From positions 62,001 through 126,000 of the forward strand of contig NZ_BMLS01000008.1 in assembly GCF_014645355.1 (NCBI RefSeq): a stretch of DNA of 64,000 nucleotides, read 5' to 3'. This DNA comes from Bowmanella pacifica. GTDB taxonomy: Bacteria; Pseudomonadota; Gammaproteobacteria; Enterobacterales; Alteromonadaceae. Of the stretch, positions 1 through 7,884 are shown piece by piece. The position numbers were made by a program, and so were the translations under genes. The notes beneath the pieces were generated by a model. It was not told the DNA's origin, ran no database searches, and was given only the letters and a program-made list of their open reading frames with translations. Every line of letters begins with the position of its first letter. Position 1 is the first letter of the stretch.

Positions 1-1819
1 AAAGCACTTTGAGTGATTGTTGTTGAAGGGCTAAACGAAGGCCTTGCTCCAACCTCAGTTCGTCGGCGGTTTGCTGACCTGCACTGGCCTGATAAAAGCA
101 ATATTGATTGCGTCCGGCGTTTTTAGCCTGATACATCGCCAGATCAGCGTGTTTAATCAGTTGCTCAGAGCTTTGTCCGTCTTTAGGAAACATGCTGATG
201 CCGATACTGGCCGTCAGGAAAAAGTCCTGACCTTTAATACGAATAGGTGCATCGAATTGGGTGATCAATCGCTGAGCAAGACATTCTAACGATGTGGCTT
301 TATCTATCTCAGGAATAAGAATAGTAAACTCGTCACCGCCAATTCGCGCCACAGACTCGCCTTCTCTGACGGTTGACAGCAGTCTGTGTGCCACTTCTTT
401 TAAGGCCTGGTCACCAGCCTGATGGCCTAACGTATCATTGATACGCTTGAACAGATCCAAATCCAGAAACAACACCGCCATATTGTGGTGGTGTCTATGT
501 GCATTGGCGATGCCCAAATGCAGTCTGTCCATAAAGAGTCTGCGGTTTGCCAGCCCGGTTAATTCATCAATATAGGCCAATTGATGAATTTGTTTCTCCT
601 GGCGTTTTCGCTCACTAATATCACTGAAAATGCCAGCAAACTGGCCTATCTCGCCTTGTTCTCCACGGATCGCGGTAATAGACAGCCACTGAGGATAGAC
701 TTCGCCGTTCTTACGCTTGTTCCATATTTCTCCCTGCCACTGCCCTTGTGACAGCAAGGTTTCCCACAAGTTTTTGTAGAAGTGCGGCTCATGCAGGCCC
801 GAGCTAAGTAAATCAGGTTTGCGGCCAATAGCTTCGTCGGCGCTGTAACCGGTAAGCATGCTAAAGCTGGGGTTGACCGATTCAATCACACCGTTAACGT
901 CGGTAATCATGATCCCGTCCAGCGACGCGTCGATCACTTTTTGTGCCAGGCGCAAATAATCTGTCGATGTACGCAATGCCGCATCTCTGGCCCGCAACGC
1001 CTCCTTCAACTGGGCTACATAAGTATGTTCAACGTTAAGTAAAATGTCAGAAAAGGACAGTAATCCGCATAATTGCTCATGCTCGTCACTGACGGCTAAG
1101 TGACGAAAATTGTTCTCTTTTAAAATATCCACCGCTTGCAGTAAGGTGCAGGTTTTTTTTACTGTCAGTAGCGGTTTATGTGCCAGCTCGCCCAAAGAAA
1201 CGTTTTTAGATGCGCTGGCAATCAACTTTATCAGGTCACGTTCGGTGACAATGCCCTGAGCATGTCCGTTGGTTGCCACTAGCGCGGCATCAACCCCTTG
1301 CTTATTCATAGCCGTAACCCCTTCGGCGAGGGACAGCGAGGCATCCAGTACCAGCGGTGGTCTGATCAATGTTGAACCAACATCCCGCAATGCTAAATAA
1401 AACTCGATACGCTGCTGTTTCACTATGTCGGTTTGCGTTAGCAAGCCCAGCGGTCGATTCTGTTTATCTGTGACCAGCAGGCGACGTATCTGTTTTTTCA
1501 GCATTAAGCTGGTGGCGTCATTGAGCAGCGTATTGCCCTGCACCTGAATGACCGGGTAGCTCATTAATTTGCTGACAGGGGTCTGATAGTGGTGGGTTGC
1601 ATCAAAATCAATAGACTTGGCGTCGGATTCTGTCCAGATCCCAACGATATCCTCATTATCTTTAACCAGAACACAACTTACCTGATGGCTTTGCATCAAC
1701 TTGGCCACATCACGAATAGCAGTATCTGGAGGGCAGGTGACCAGGTCACGACTGGCCAGTTCGGCAACTGTAGGTTCAGTATGACCCACATTTAAAAGTG
1801 GACCCAAAATGTCCTGCAT
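1..1819 (-). CDS. CBS-PAS-GGDEF diguanylate cyclase (partial, probably followed by EAL)
   Basis: Signalling enzyme expected to make (and possibly degrade) cyclic di-GMP in the cytoplasm. Translating the minus strand from the ATG at 1819 gives about 606 residues before the frame leaves the window, so the 3' end is missing. Order seen: two pairs of CBS repeats (about residues 8-255), a PAS domain (about 290-400, with NPSFSMLTGYSADEAIGR) and a GGDEF domain (about 415-575) with an intact RIGGDEF signature. The allosteric I-site nine residues before the GG reads RxxE, not RxxD, so product inhibition may be weak. The last visible residues (LRLEQGLRLALQQQ) resemble the linker and first helix of an EAL domain, which suggests a dual GGDEF-EAL protein; that part is inference. 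No transmembrane segment is visible. CBS pairs often bind adenine nucleotides, so energy sensing is possible. Divergent from the zinc operon. Confidence 0.88.
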   Translation of the reverse strand, partial: MQDILGPLLNVGHTEPTVAELASRDLVTCPPDTAIRDVAKLMQSHQVSCVLVKDNEDIVGIWTESDAKSIDFDATHHYQTPVSKLMSYPVIQVQGNTLLNDATSLMLKKQIRRLLVTDKQNRPLGLLTQTDIVKQQRIEFYLALRDVGSTLIRPPLVLDASLSLAEGVTAMNKQGVDAALVATNGHAQGIVTERDLIKLIASASKNVSLGELAHKPLLTVKKTCTLLQAVDILKENNFRHLAVSDEHEQLCGLLSFSDILLNVEHTYVAQLKEALRARDAALRTSTDYLRLAQKVIDASLDGIMITDVNGVIESVNPSFSMLTGYSADEAIGRKPDLLSSGLHEPHFYKNLWETLLSQGQWQGEIWNKRKNGEVYPQWLSITAIRGEQGEIGQFAGIFSDISERKRQEKQIHQLAYIDELTGLANRRLFMDRLHLGIANAHRHHHNMAVLFLDLDLFKRINDTLGHQAGDQALKEVAHRLLSTVREGESVARIGGDEFTILIPEIDKATSLECLAQRLITQFDAPIRIKGQDFFLTASIGISMFPKDGQSSEQLIKHADLAMYQAKNAGRNQYCFYQASAGQQTADELRLEQGLRLALQQQSLKVL

Positions 1820-2074
1820 GGAATGACCGCCTTAACAACAACGACCGCGTAGCATAACCATAATCTTTAACAGCGTTTTTGATCTAACACAAATTCATTT
1901 AATCCTGAGCGCAATGAAGATTTGTTTAATTGAAATCTTGGTATGTTATATTGTATCGTTATTGCTTGGGTAGGGTTTCCGCTGAGTCTGTCATTCTGAC
2001 ACTGAAAGTGTTTTTGTCTGATGATTAGGAGGAGCCAGTTGATTAAATTGATATGATATAACGTTGAGGTTGCT
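1820..2074. promoter_or_regulatory. Divergent intergenic region with two Zur-like palindromes
   Basis: This 255-base AT-rich gap separates the GGDEF gene from the TonB receptor. Two sequences resemble the gammaproteobacterial Zur box (core TGTTATAnTATAACA). The first is centred near 1951, with a perfect left half TGTTATA at 1944-1950 and a degraded right half. The second is centred near 2056, with a good right half TATAAC at 2057-2062, and abuts the GAGGT ribosome binding site at 2066-2070. By hand each matches roughly 15 of 22 positions of the extended consensus. Zur repression of the downstream zinc operon is inferred from these motifs and from the genes. Confidence 0.5.
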
Positions 2075-4444
2075 ATGGTGAGAAAGCACTTGATAGCCAT
2101 CAGTCTATCAAGCTTGTTCAGTGCAACTGCCATTGCGCAGTCATTACAAGGACAAGTGGTTGATGAGAGTGGTCAGCCAATAAGTGGCGCCAGTGTTCAA
2201 TTGCACGGTGTCTACGGCACGCAAGTGGCCAATGAGCAAGGTCAGTTTTCCTACAGCCAGGTACGCGAAGGTAAGGTGGAACTGCATGTTTCGGCACCGG
2301 GCTTTGCGCATAAGAGCGTCCGTCTGAATATTCCATCTCAGGGACTGGCTGATGTGCGTGTGGTGTTGCTTGATACCAGTATTGAAGTGGTTGATGTCAC
2401 CGCCAGTCCTTTCCACGCCTCGGCCATCGAGTCGGCATTACCCGTTACGGTATTGAGTGGCGATAAGCTTCGCAACAAGCAGGCATCAACTTTGGGAGAT
2501 ACGCTGGCTGGCGAAGTGGGCGTGCACAGTAATTTTCATGGCTCGGTTGCCAGCACGCCTATTATCAGAGGATTGGATGGGCCTCGGGTACTGATTACCC
2601 AAAACGGCCTGGATGCAGGGGATGCATCGCGGGTCGGACCGGATCATGCGGTGTCGGCCGAAGCCAGCACGGCGACGCAGATTGAAGTGTTGCGAGGGCC
2701 TGCCACTTTGTTCTACGGCAGCGGGGCAATAGGCGGGGTGGTAAACGTGGTGGATAACCGTGTACCCACTGACAATCAGACCCGTGGTGAATGGACACTA
2801 GAACATACGTCCGTTAATGACCAAAAGCTTGCCGCTTTTAATCTTAACAGCGGTTTGGACCGGTTTGCCTTGCATTTAGATGGGTATTGGCGGGAAAGCG
2901 ATGATTACAAAGTGCCTGGGCCAGCCGAGCAGGGGATTGATGATGGGGCTGACAAGGTTAAGAATTCTGCCGCTCAGTCACATGGATTCACCTTGGGAGG
3001 CAGTTATTTACTCGACAATGGTTATGTAGGTATTAGCTACGGTCGATTGGACAGGGAGTATGGTGTTCCCGGTCACAGCCATGGCGACGAGGATGTTGCC
3101 GTGACCGCGGATATGCAACAGGACAGAGTGCAACTACTTAGTGAACTGCGTTTTGAGCAGGGGTTTATTAGCGCCATCAGAACCAAGCTGTCTTATACCG
3201 ATTATGAACATGCTGAAATTGAGTCTGGGCTAGTAGGAACAACTTTTGCCAATGAGAGCAAAGAAGCCCGGGTGGAGTTTTTGCACAATGAGGTGTTGGG
3301 CTGGCACGGTGGATTGAGCCTGCATTACAAACGCAGTGATTTTGCGGCGACAGGGGCAGAAGCCTTCACCCCACCTTCTGTTACTGACAGCCTCGCACTG
3401 GCGTTGATGGAAGAACGGCACTTCGGGCCGCTGCTGGCGCAACTTGGTGCCCGTATCGAGAGGGTGACCTTAAAGGCTGATAATGTACTTTTTCCTGAAG
3501 CTGTGGTGCATGCGCATGGGGATGAAGGGCATGAGGACCTCAGTCATGGCGATCAGGTGATCCGCCGCTTTACTGCTGAGCATGAATTTGAACCTTACAG
3601 CTTGTCGGCCGGTTTGGTATGGGATTTTTCCGAGGGTTACAATCTAGGACTGTCGCTTTCCCATTCACAAAGAGCTCCTGCAGCCTCAGAGTTACTGTCA
3701 TTCGGACCGCACATTGGCACCGGTAGCTACGAAGTCGGGGCTTTGTTTAAGCTGTATCAGGATGAGCATGGTGATGCCTATCTTGGCTTAACCGATCAAG
3801 CTGTTGATCTCGAATCGGCTAATAACCTGGATTTAACCTTACGTAAATTCAGCGGTGATCTGGGCTTTATTCTTAATGGTTTTTATAACCGTGTGGATAA
3901 TTACTACTACCAGCAAAACACCGGTTTATTTGCAGAAAGTGGTCATGATCATTCTCACGACCACGACCACGACCACGACCACGGCGATGAGGAATTACCC
4001 GTCTATCTGTTTGCTCAGGACGATGTGGTGTTGCACGGTTTTGAGTCGCAATTGTTCTGGCAGTTTTTGTCTGAGTGGAAGCTCACCCTGCAAGGGGATT
4101 ACGTGCGTGCCAGATTACAAGATGGCGGCGATTTGCCCCGCACACCACCGCTGCGTTTGGGGGCAAACCTGGCTTATGAAGGCCAGAGCCTAAGCGGTGA
4201 TCTGGGTGTAACCCGTTATTTCAATCAGGACCGTACCGCAGCCCTTGAGAGTGATACTGACGGTTACACACTGGTGGACCTGAATCTGACTTACCACCTG
4301 GGCGTCAGTGGGCATGAGTTGGCCATTTATCTCAAAGGTCACAACCTGACGGACGAGGAAGCCAGACCCCACACCTCTTTTTTAAAACATCTTGCTCCAT
4401 TACCCGGCCGCTCTGTGGCATTGGGCATTCGTGGATATTTCTGA
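2075..4444 (+). CDS. znuD: ZnuD-like TonB-dependent receptor, probable zinc uptake
   Basis: Outer-membrane beta-barrel receptor expected to import zinc or a zinc complex using TonB energy. The 789-residue product has a signal peptide (cleavage after Ala21, TAIA|QS). A carboxypeptidase-regulatory-like beta-sandwich follows (about 24-100), then a TonB-box-like stretch (IEVVDV, about 103), a plug (about 115-230, with RGPATLFYGSGAIGGVVNVV) and a barrel ending in the aromatic residue typical of Omp proteins (RGYF). Extracellular loops are very rich in His, Asp and Glu: HSHGDED (about 335), HAHGDEGHEDLSHGD (about 490) and a (His-Asp) repeat near 625-642. This pattern is characteristic of zinc receptors such as ZnuD of Neisseria. 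The ATG at 2075 has a GAGGT ribosome binding site. The AztD-like lipoprotein gene follows 26 bases later. Copper or nickel as substrate cannot be excluded; the YeiR neighbour favours zinc. Confidence 0.85.
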   Translation: MVRKHLIAISLSSLFSATAIAQSLQGQVVDESGQPISGASVQLHGVYGTQVANEQGQFSYSQVREGKVELHVSAPGFAHKSVRLNIPSQGLADVRVVLLDTSIEVVDVTASPFHASAIESALPVTVLSGDKLRNKQASTLGDTLAGEVGVHSNFHGSVASTPIIRGLDGPRVLITQNGLDAGDASRVGPDHAVSAEASTATQIEVLRGPATLFYGSGAIGGVVNVVDNRVPTDNQTRGEWTLEHTSVNDQKLAAFNLNSGLDRFALHLDGYWRESDDYKVPGPAEQGIDDGADKVKNSAAQSHGFTLGGSYLLDNGYVGISYGRLDREYGVPGHSHGDEDVAVTADMQQDRVQLLSELRFEQGFISAIRTKLSYTDYEHAEIESGLVGTTFANESKEARVEFLHNEVLGWHGGLSLHYKRSDFAATGAEAFTPPSVTDSLALALMEERHFGPLLAQLGARIERVTLKADNVLFPEAVVHAHGDEGHEDLSHGDQVIRRFTAEHEFEPYSLSAGLVWDFSEGYNLGLSLSHSQRAPAASELLSFGPHIGTGSYEVGALFKLYQDEHGDAYLGLTDQAVDLESANNLDLTLRKFSGDLGFILNGFYNRVDNYYYQQNTGLFAESGHDHSHDHDHDHDHGDEELPVYLFAQDDVVLHGFESQLFWQFLSEWKLTLQGDYVRARLQDGGDLPRTPPLRLGANLAYEGQSLSGDLGVTRYFNQDRTAALESDTDGYTLVDLNLTYHLGVSGHELAIYLKGHNLTDEEARPHTSFLKHLAPLPGRSVALGIRGYF
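3956..3985 (+). repeat. Hexanucleotide tandem repeat encoding His-Asp
   Basis: Four perfect CACGAC units (3956-3979) plus one CACGGC variant (3980-3985) encode the His-Asp run in an extracellular loop of the TonB receptor. Gain or loss of a unit keeps the frame, so slippage would only change the number of putative metal-binding dipeptides. Confidence 0.85.
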
Positions 4445-4470
4445 TCAAAGACGTATAACAAGGATACTTT

Positions 4471-5808
4471 ATGATTTTGCAAACCAGACTAAAACACCTG
4501 AGTCTTTTTGTGGCAGCCGCGATGTTGGCCGCTTGTGGCGATGCCACTACTGAGATTGTGGAGAAAGAGCCTGTAGTGGTTCCGGGGGATGGAGATGACC
4601 ATGATCATGGCAGCGTCAGCGACGCGGGGCGTCTGTTGGTTACCAGTAAAGGCAGCAACCAAGTCAGTCTTTATCAATTGGAAGATAATAGCTTGTTGGC
4701 AACCTTAGGTTTAACCAATGAGCCCGCCTCTGTATATGCATCGCCGACCAAACGTTATGCCCTGTTGGTTGAAAGAAATGACGATCTGGTCGAGTTGGTC
4801 GATGGTGGGGTGTGGCAGGAAGATCATGGCGACCACCTGCACCCCTATGAGCAAGCACCGGCATTAATGGATTTTAGTTTATACGGTAGTCGACCAACCC
4901 ATGTCACTTTGGGAGAAGAACAGATTGCGGTGTTCTTTGACGGAGACGGACAAAATGGTGTGAGTGCATCCGTTGCAATGTTTAGTGAAGCGCACATAGG
5001 AACAGACAATGAGGGCTATCCAATACACCAATTTGATACCCATATGCACGGCGCTGCGCAGGCTCGGGGAGAAAACTTGTTTGCCACACTCAGAGATGCC
5101 AATACCACCTCAACACTGCCTGATCGCATTGCTCGCTTTCACGCCCATGGCGATCACTTTCACCAGGAGCAAACCTTTGAACCTCTGTGTCCTGCCTTAC
5201 ATGGTAGTGCGCAGAATCATGATGCAGTGGCGTTTGCCTGCGCTGATGGTGTGGTGGTGATAAGCGAAGACAATGACCAGTTTACTGCCAGCAAAATTCC
5301 CAATAGCACGGATTTTACCGAAGGGATGCGTATTGGTACCCTGCGCGCTTACCTTGAAGGTGAGCAGTTTTTTGGTATAGCCGGTACGAGTGTGTTTGTT
5401 ATCAATGCCGAAACGGGTGAGATGGAAGCGCTGGACTGGCAACCTCATGATGGTGCAAAACTGTTGTCGTTTGAGGTTAGCTTGGATGGTGAAACCCTGG
5501 TGATACTTGACAGCGAAGGCTATCTCAGCTTGCTGAATGCGCATCAGCATGGCGACGAGTTGCATTGGGAGTTGGCACATAAGCTAGATATCAGCGAGGC
5601 AGATGTGGCTGATATGCCAGAAGGTAGCCGTTTTGAAATGACCCTGTCCAATGACTATGTCTACATTGCGGATCCTATTGAAAAACACGTGCTAATGGTG
5701 GATTTACACGATGCGACAGTCAGCGGCGAGCTCGCCCTTGGCTTCATTCCCAACAAACTTACTTGGTTGGGTATTGTTGGTGAAAGTGCAGATGGGCACG
5801 CTCATTAA
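4471..5808 (+). CDS. His-rich beta-propeller lipoprotein, AztD-like zinc metallochaperone
   Basis: Predicted zinc-binding lipoprotein of the cell envelope. The 445 residues start with a lipoprotein signal (LAAC, about 19-22). The residue after the lipidated Cys is Gly, not Asp, which favours transport to the outer membrane. A short acidic/His linker (DGDDHDHG) is followed by repeated beta-strand segments of about 45 residues (LLVTSKGSNQVSLYQL, YALLVERNDDLVELVDG, YVYIADPIEKHVLMVDL), as expected of a beta-propeller. His-rich patches recur: DHGDHLH, THMHG, HAHGDHFH, AHQHGDELH and the C-terminal GHAH. Two Cys near 230-248 could form a disulfide. Length and pattern match AztD, the periplasmic zinc chaperone of the AztABC ABC importer, but no AztABC genes are nearby. 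It has an AGGA ribosome binding site and lies in an operon with the receptor. Delivery of zinc from the receptor is inferred. Confidence 0.68.
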   Translation: MILQTRLKHLSLFVAAAMLAACGDATTEIVEKEPVVVPGDGDDHDHGSVSDAGRLLVTSKGSNQVSLYQLEDNSLLATLGLTNEPASVYASPTKRYALLVERNDDLVELVDGGVWQEDHGDHLHPYEQAPALMDFSLYGSRPTHVTLGEEQIAVFFDGDGQNGVSASVAMFSEAHIGTDNEGYPIHQFDTHMHGAAQARGENLFATLRDANTTSTLPDRIARFHAHGDHFHQEQTFEPLCPALHGSAQNHDAVAFACADGVVVISEDNDQFTASKIPNSTDFTEGMRIGTLRAYLEGEQFFGIAGTSVFVINAETGEMEALDWQPHDGAKLLSFEVSLDGETLVILDSEGYLSLLNAHQHGDELHWELAHKLDISEADVADMPEGSRFEMTLSNDYVYIADPIEKHVLMVDLHDATVSGELALGFIPNKLTWLGIVGESADGHAH

Positions 5809-5821
5809 TCCCATCTGACGG

Positions 5822-5846
5822 CAGGGCCTCGTCGTGCGAGGCCCTG
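5822..5846 (+). terminator. Hairpin between the lipoprotein gene and the GTPase gene
   Basis: Perfect 10-bp stem CAGGGCCTCG / CGAGGCCCTG with the 5-base loop TCGTG, starting 14 bases after the lipoprotein stop codon. No U-run follows (TAAGCCC), so it is more likely an RNA-processing, stability or attenuating hairpin inside the operon than a strong intrinsic terminator. Confidence 0.55.
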
Positions 5847-5871
5847 TAAGCCCTGCACAATTAGGGGCATA

Positions 5872-6894
5872 ATGGGGAAAATCAGCCTGGAATTAGCAAT
5901 GCAAATTGTACGAGCCGTTCCCACCAATATCATTACAGGGTTTCTGGGCGTGGGTAAATCCACCGCCATTTCTTATCTACTAAAACATAAACCCACCGAT
6001 GAAGTGTGGGCTGTTCTGGTGAACGAATTTGGTGAAATTGGTATAGACGGCAGTTTATTGGCAGCCGGTCAGGAACCCGGTAAGGTGTTTATCAAGGAAG
6101 TACCGGGTGGATGCATGTGCTGCGCATCGGGTTTACCCATGCAGATTGCCTTGAATATGCTACTGGCGCGCAGTAAACCCGATCGGTTGCTGATTGAACC
6201 GACAGGCCTGGGACACCCGGCAGAAGTGTTGGCCAGCTTATCCTCAGAGCACTACCGCGGCGTATTGGATATTCAACATACGCTAACCTTGGTCGATGCT
6301 CGCAAGGTGACGGACAGCCGTTATGCTCAGCATGATATTTTTCGTCAGCAGTTGCAGGTTGCTGATGTGATTGTGGCCAATAAGGTGGATCTGTATCAGC
6401 CTGATTCGATAGAAAAGTTACAGGACTACCTACTTGGTTTACCTGTAGATACGCCTTTGCAAATGACCACGCAAGGCCAGATTTCCCTTGCCTGGTTGCA
6501 AGGTGCCAGTGGTTTTCAGGCATCTCTGTTCTCTCCGCCCCCACCTCCAACAACACAGGCATTTACCGAGTTACAGGCACCCGCGTCGGGGTTTGTTAGC
6601 AAGCAAGGATATGCCGATGGCATGCACAGCTGTGGCTGGGTGTTTGCCCGTTCCTATTGCTTTAATTATGAGCGGCTGATGTCTCTGATGACGGGGCTAT
6701 CGTTCGACAGACTCAAAGCCATTATGCATACCGACCGAGGCTGGATGCTGTTTAATCAGGTCGACGGTGTGTTAACCAGCAGTGAACTTAATGATGCGCC
6801 AGATAGTCGTATTGAATGTATCAGCAGTCAGCCGGAAGACTGGCAGCAACTGGACGTTAGGTTGCAATCACTTGGCTGCAGAGGATCAGATTAA
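5872..6894 (+). CDS. yeiR: YeiR-type COG0523 GTPase, zinc metallochaperone
   Basis: Cytoplasmic G3E-family GTPase thought to bind zinc and pass it to client proteins under zinc limitation. The 340 residues show the P-loop GFLGVGKS (23-30), a VNEFGE switch segment (50-55), the metal-binding CxCC motif (C81-M-C83-C84, preceded by Gly-Gly), a PTGLGHP segment and the NKVD guanine-specificity motif (about 166). The C-terminal COG0523 domain (GMHSCGWVFAR, PDSRIECISS) resembles E. coli YeiR more than YjiA. The linker that is His-rich in some relatives is proline-rich here (PPPPP near 222). The chosen ATG at 5872 follows AGGGG; an internal ATG at 5899 lacks a clear site. COG0523 genes are recurrent members of Zur regulons, which fits the two upstream genes. 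Confidence 0.85.
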   Translation: MGKISLELAMQIVRAVPTNIITGFLGVGKSTAISYLLKHKPTDEVWAVLVNEFGEIGIDGSLLAAGQEPGKVFIKEVPGGCMCCASGLPMQIALNMLLARSKPDRLLIEPTGLGHPAEVLASLSSEHYRGVLDIQHTLTLVDARKVTDSRYAQHDIFRQQLQVADVIVANKVDLYQPDSIEKLQDYLLGLPVDTPLQMTTQGQISLAWLQGASGFQASLFSPPPPPTTQAFTELQAPASGFVSKQGYADGMHSCGWVFARSYCFNYERLMSLMTGLSFDRLKAIMHTDRGWMLFNQVDGVLTSSELNDAPDSRIECISSQPEDWQQLDVRLQSLGCRGSD

Positions 6895-6908
6895 AAAGGG
6901 ATAGCTGC

Positions 6909-7154
6909 ATGAAAAAATCAACCGTTTGGCTGTATATTGGTTTAGCGTTTTGGCTGTTAGGCGGCACACTTTTAGTCCTTGAACATCACTTTTATCAGTA
7001 TGTGGATGTGCATGGCGTACTGCACGAGAGCCTGTTTATGCCTCTTGGGGTGCTGAGCTTTGTATTGGGAGGTTGTGTGCTCAGTGTGACATTGTTGTAC
7101 CGGTTACTGAGTCATCTCAAGACCTACCCAGATCCGTCCGATAAGTCATGCTAA
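6909..7154 (+). CDS. Small DUF3955-like inner-membrane protein
   Basis: An 81-residue protein with two predicted transmembrane helices (about 7-25 and 43-66). A polar periplasmic-side loop between them contains HHFYQYVDVHGVLHES. Size, topology and the 'YVD..GVLHE..F.PLG' pattern resemble DUF3955, a family of unknown function. It starts 14 bases after the GTPase stop codon on the same strand, so it probably belongs to the zinc operon. The loop carries four His and could bind metal, but that is only a suggestion. It converges on the SRPBCC gene. Confidence 0.6.
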   Translation: MKKSTVWLYIGLAFWLLGGTLLVLEHHFYQYVDVHGVLHESLFMPLGVLSFVLGGCVLSVTLLYRLLSHLKTYPDPSDKSC

Positions 7155-7183
7155 AACCCGGCGCGGGTTGTCGTCCGCTTAGT

Positions 7184-7708
7184 TTATTGCGTGGATGTAT
7201 CTAGATAGTCGGCTAGCCCGCTTAGTTGTAGCCCTTGTACATAATCCACAACAGGGGCCAGCTCGGCGAAGCCCGTGGGGGAAAATCCGTGTACTTTGTA
7301 AGTGAGAATAATCTGTGTACCTTGTTCGTTAGCCTGAAGTTGCCAATCCAGAGCACCATACAGGCCCATACCTTGCAATGGCCCCAGCCCGCCTGACATT
7401 CTGAGCAGCTTTCCTGGCTCGGCAAAGGTTACTTGCATATGCATGGCTTGCTTGTCGCCGTTAATTTCACAAAAACACCCCCCGGCCTTTGGCTCAATAC
7501 TCAGATTGGCTTTATTGCCCCACCAGGTATGATCCTCCGGCCACCATTTACTGACATCTTGAGTCAGCGCTTGCCAGGTCTTTTCTGCTGTTGAGTTAAC
7601 CTGAACCCGATTTTCCAACACAAAGCCATGGTCAGTCACAGCCACAACCTTAGCGTAGAGTGGTGTGTTAAGTAGACAACATAAAAGAGCAAGACAGGGA
7701 TATCGCAT
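7184..7708 (-). CDS. Exported SRPBCC (START-like) domain protein
   Basis: A 174-residue protein with a Sec signal peptide (MRYPCLALLCCLLNTPLYA, cleavage near residue 19). One SRPBCC/polyketide-cyclase-like fold fills the rest: the N-terminal strand FVLENRVQVNSTAEKTWQALT, the WW segment (DVSKWWPEDHTWWG) and the C-terminal helix typical of AHSA1/START proteins. This fold forms a hydrophobic cavity that binds lipids or small molecules; the ligand here is unknown. Most SRPBCC proteins are cytosolic, so a periplasmic version is less usual. A pair of Cys (GGCFCE) lies mid-protein. Convergent with the DUF3955-like gene and divergent from the Lon-type protease gene. Confidence 0.75.
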   Translation of the reverse strand: MRYPCLALLCCLLNTPLYAKVVAVTDHGFVLENRVQVNSTAEKTWQALTQDVSKWWPEDHTWWGNKANLSIEPKAGGCFCEINGDKQAMHMQVTFAEPGKLLRMSGGLGPLQGMGLYGALDWQLQANEQGTQIILTYKVHGFSPTGFAELAPVVDYVQGLQLSGLADYLDTSTQ

Positions 7709-7884
7709 AAGTTTGTGCCGCTGGAAATATTGCTGTCAGCATAGTGTGGTCACTTGCTTTTGCCAACTTTGTCGGGATTGGTGCAAAAAAACAGCTAATG
7801 TTCAGGCTTTTAGCCAGTGGAGTTTGACAGTCTGTAGGATTCAGGTTTCACTTGTGCAAGACATTCCTATCATCGCTACGTTTC

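Noticed and set aside
3855-4193. A frame within the receptor gene encoding a poly-Thr stretch
   Set aside because: It is produced by the His-Asp repeat read in another frame.
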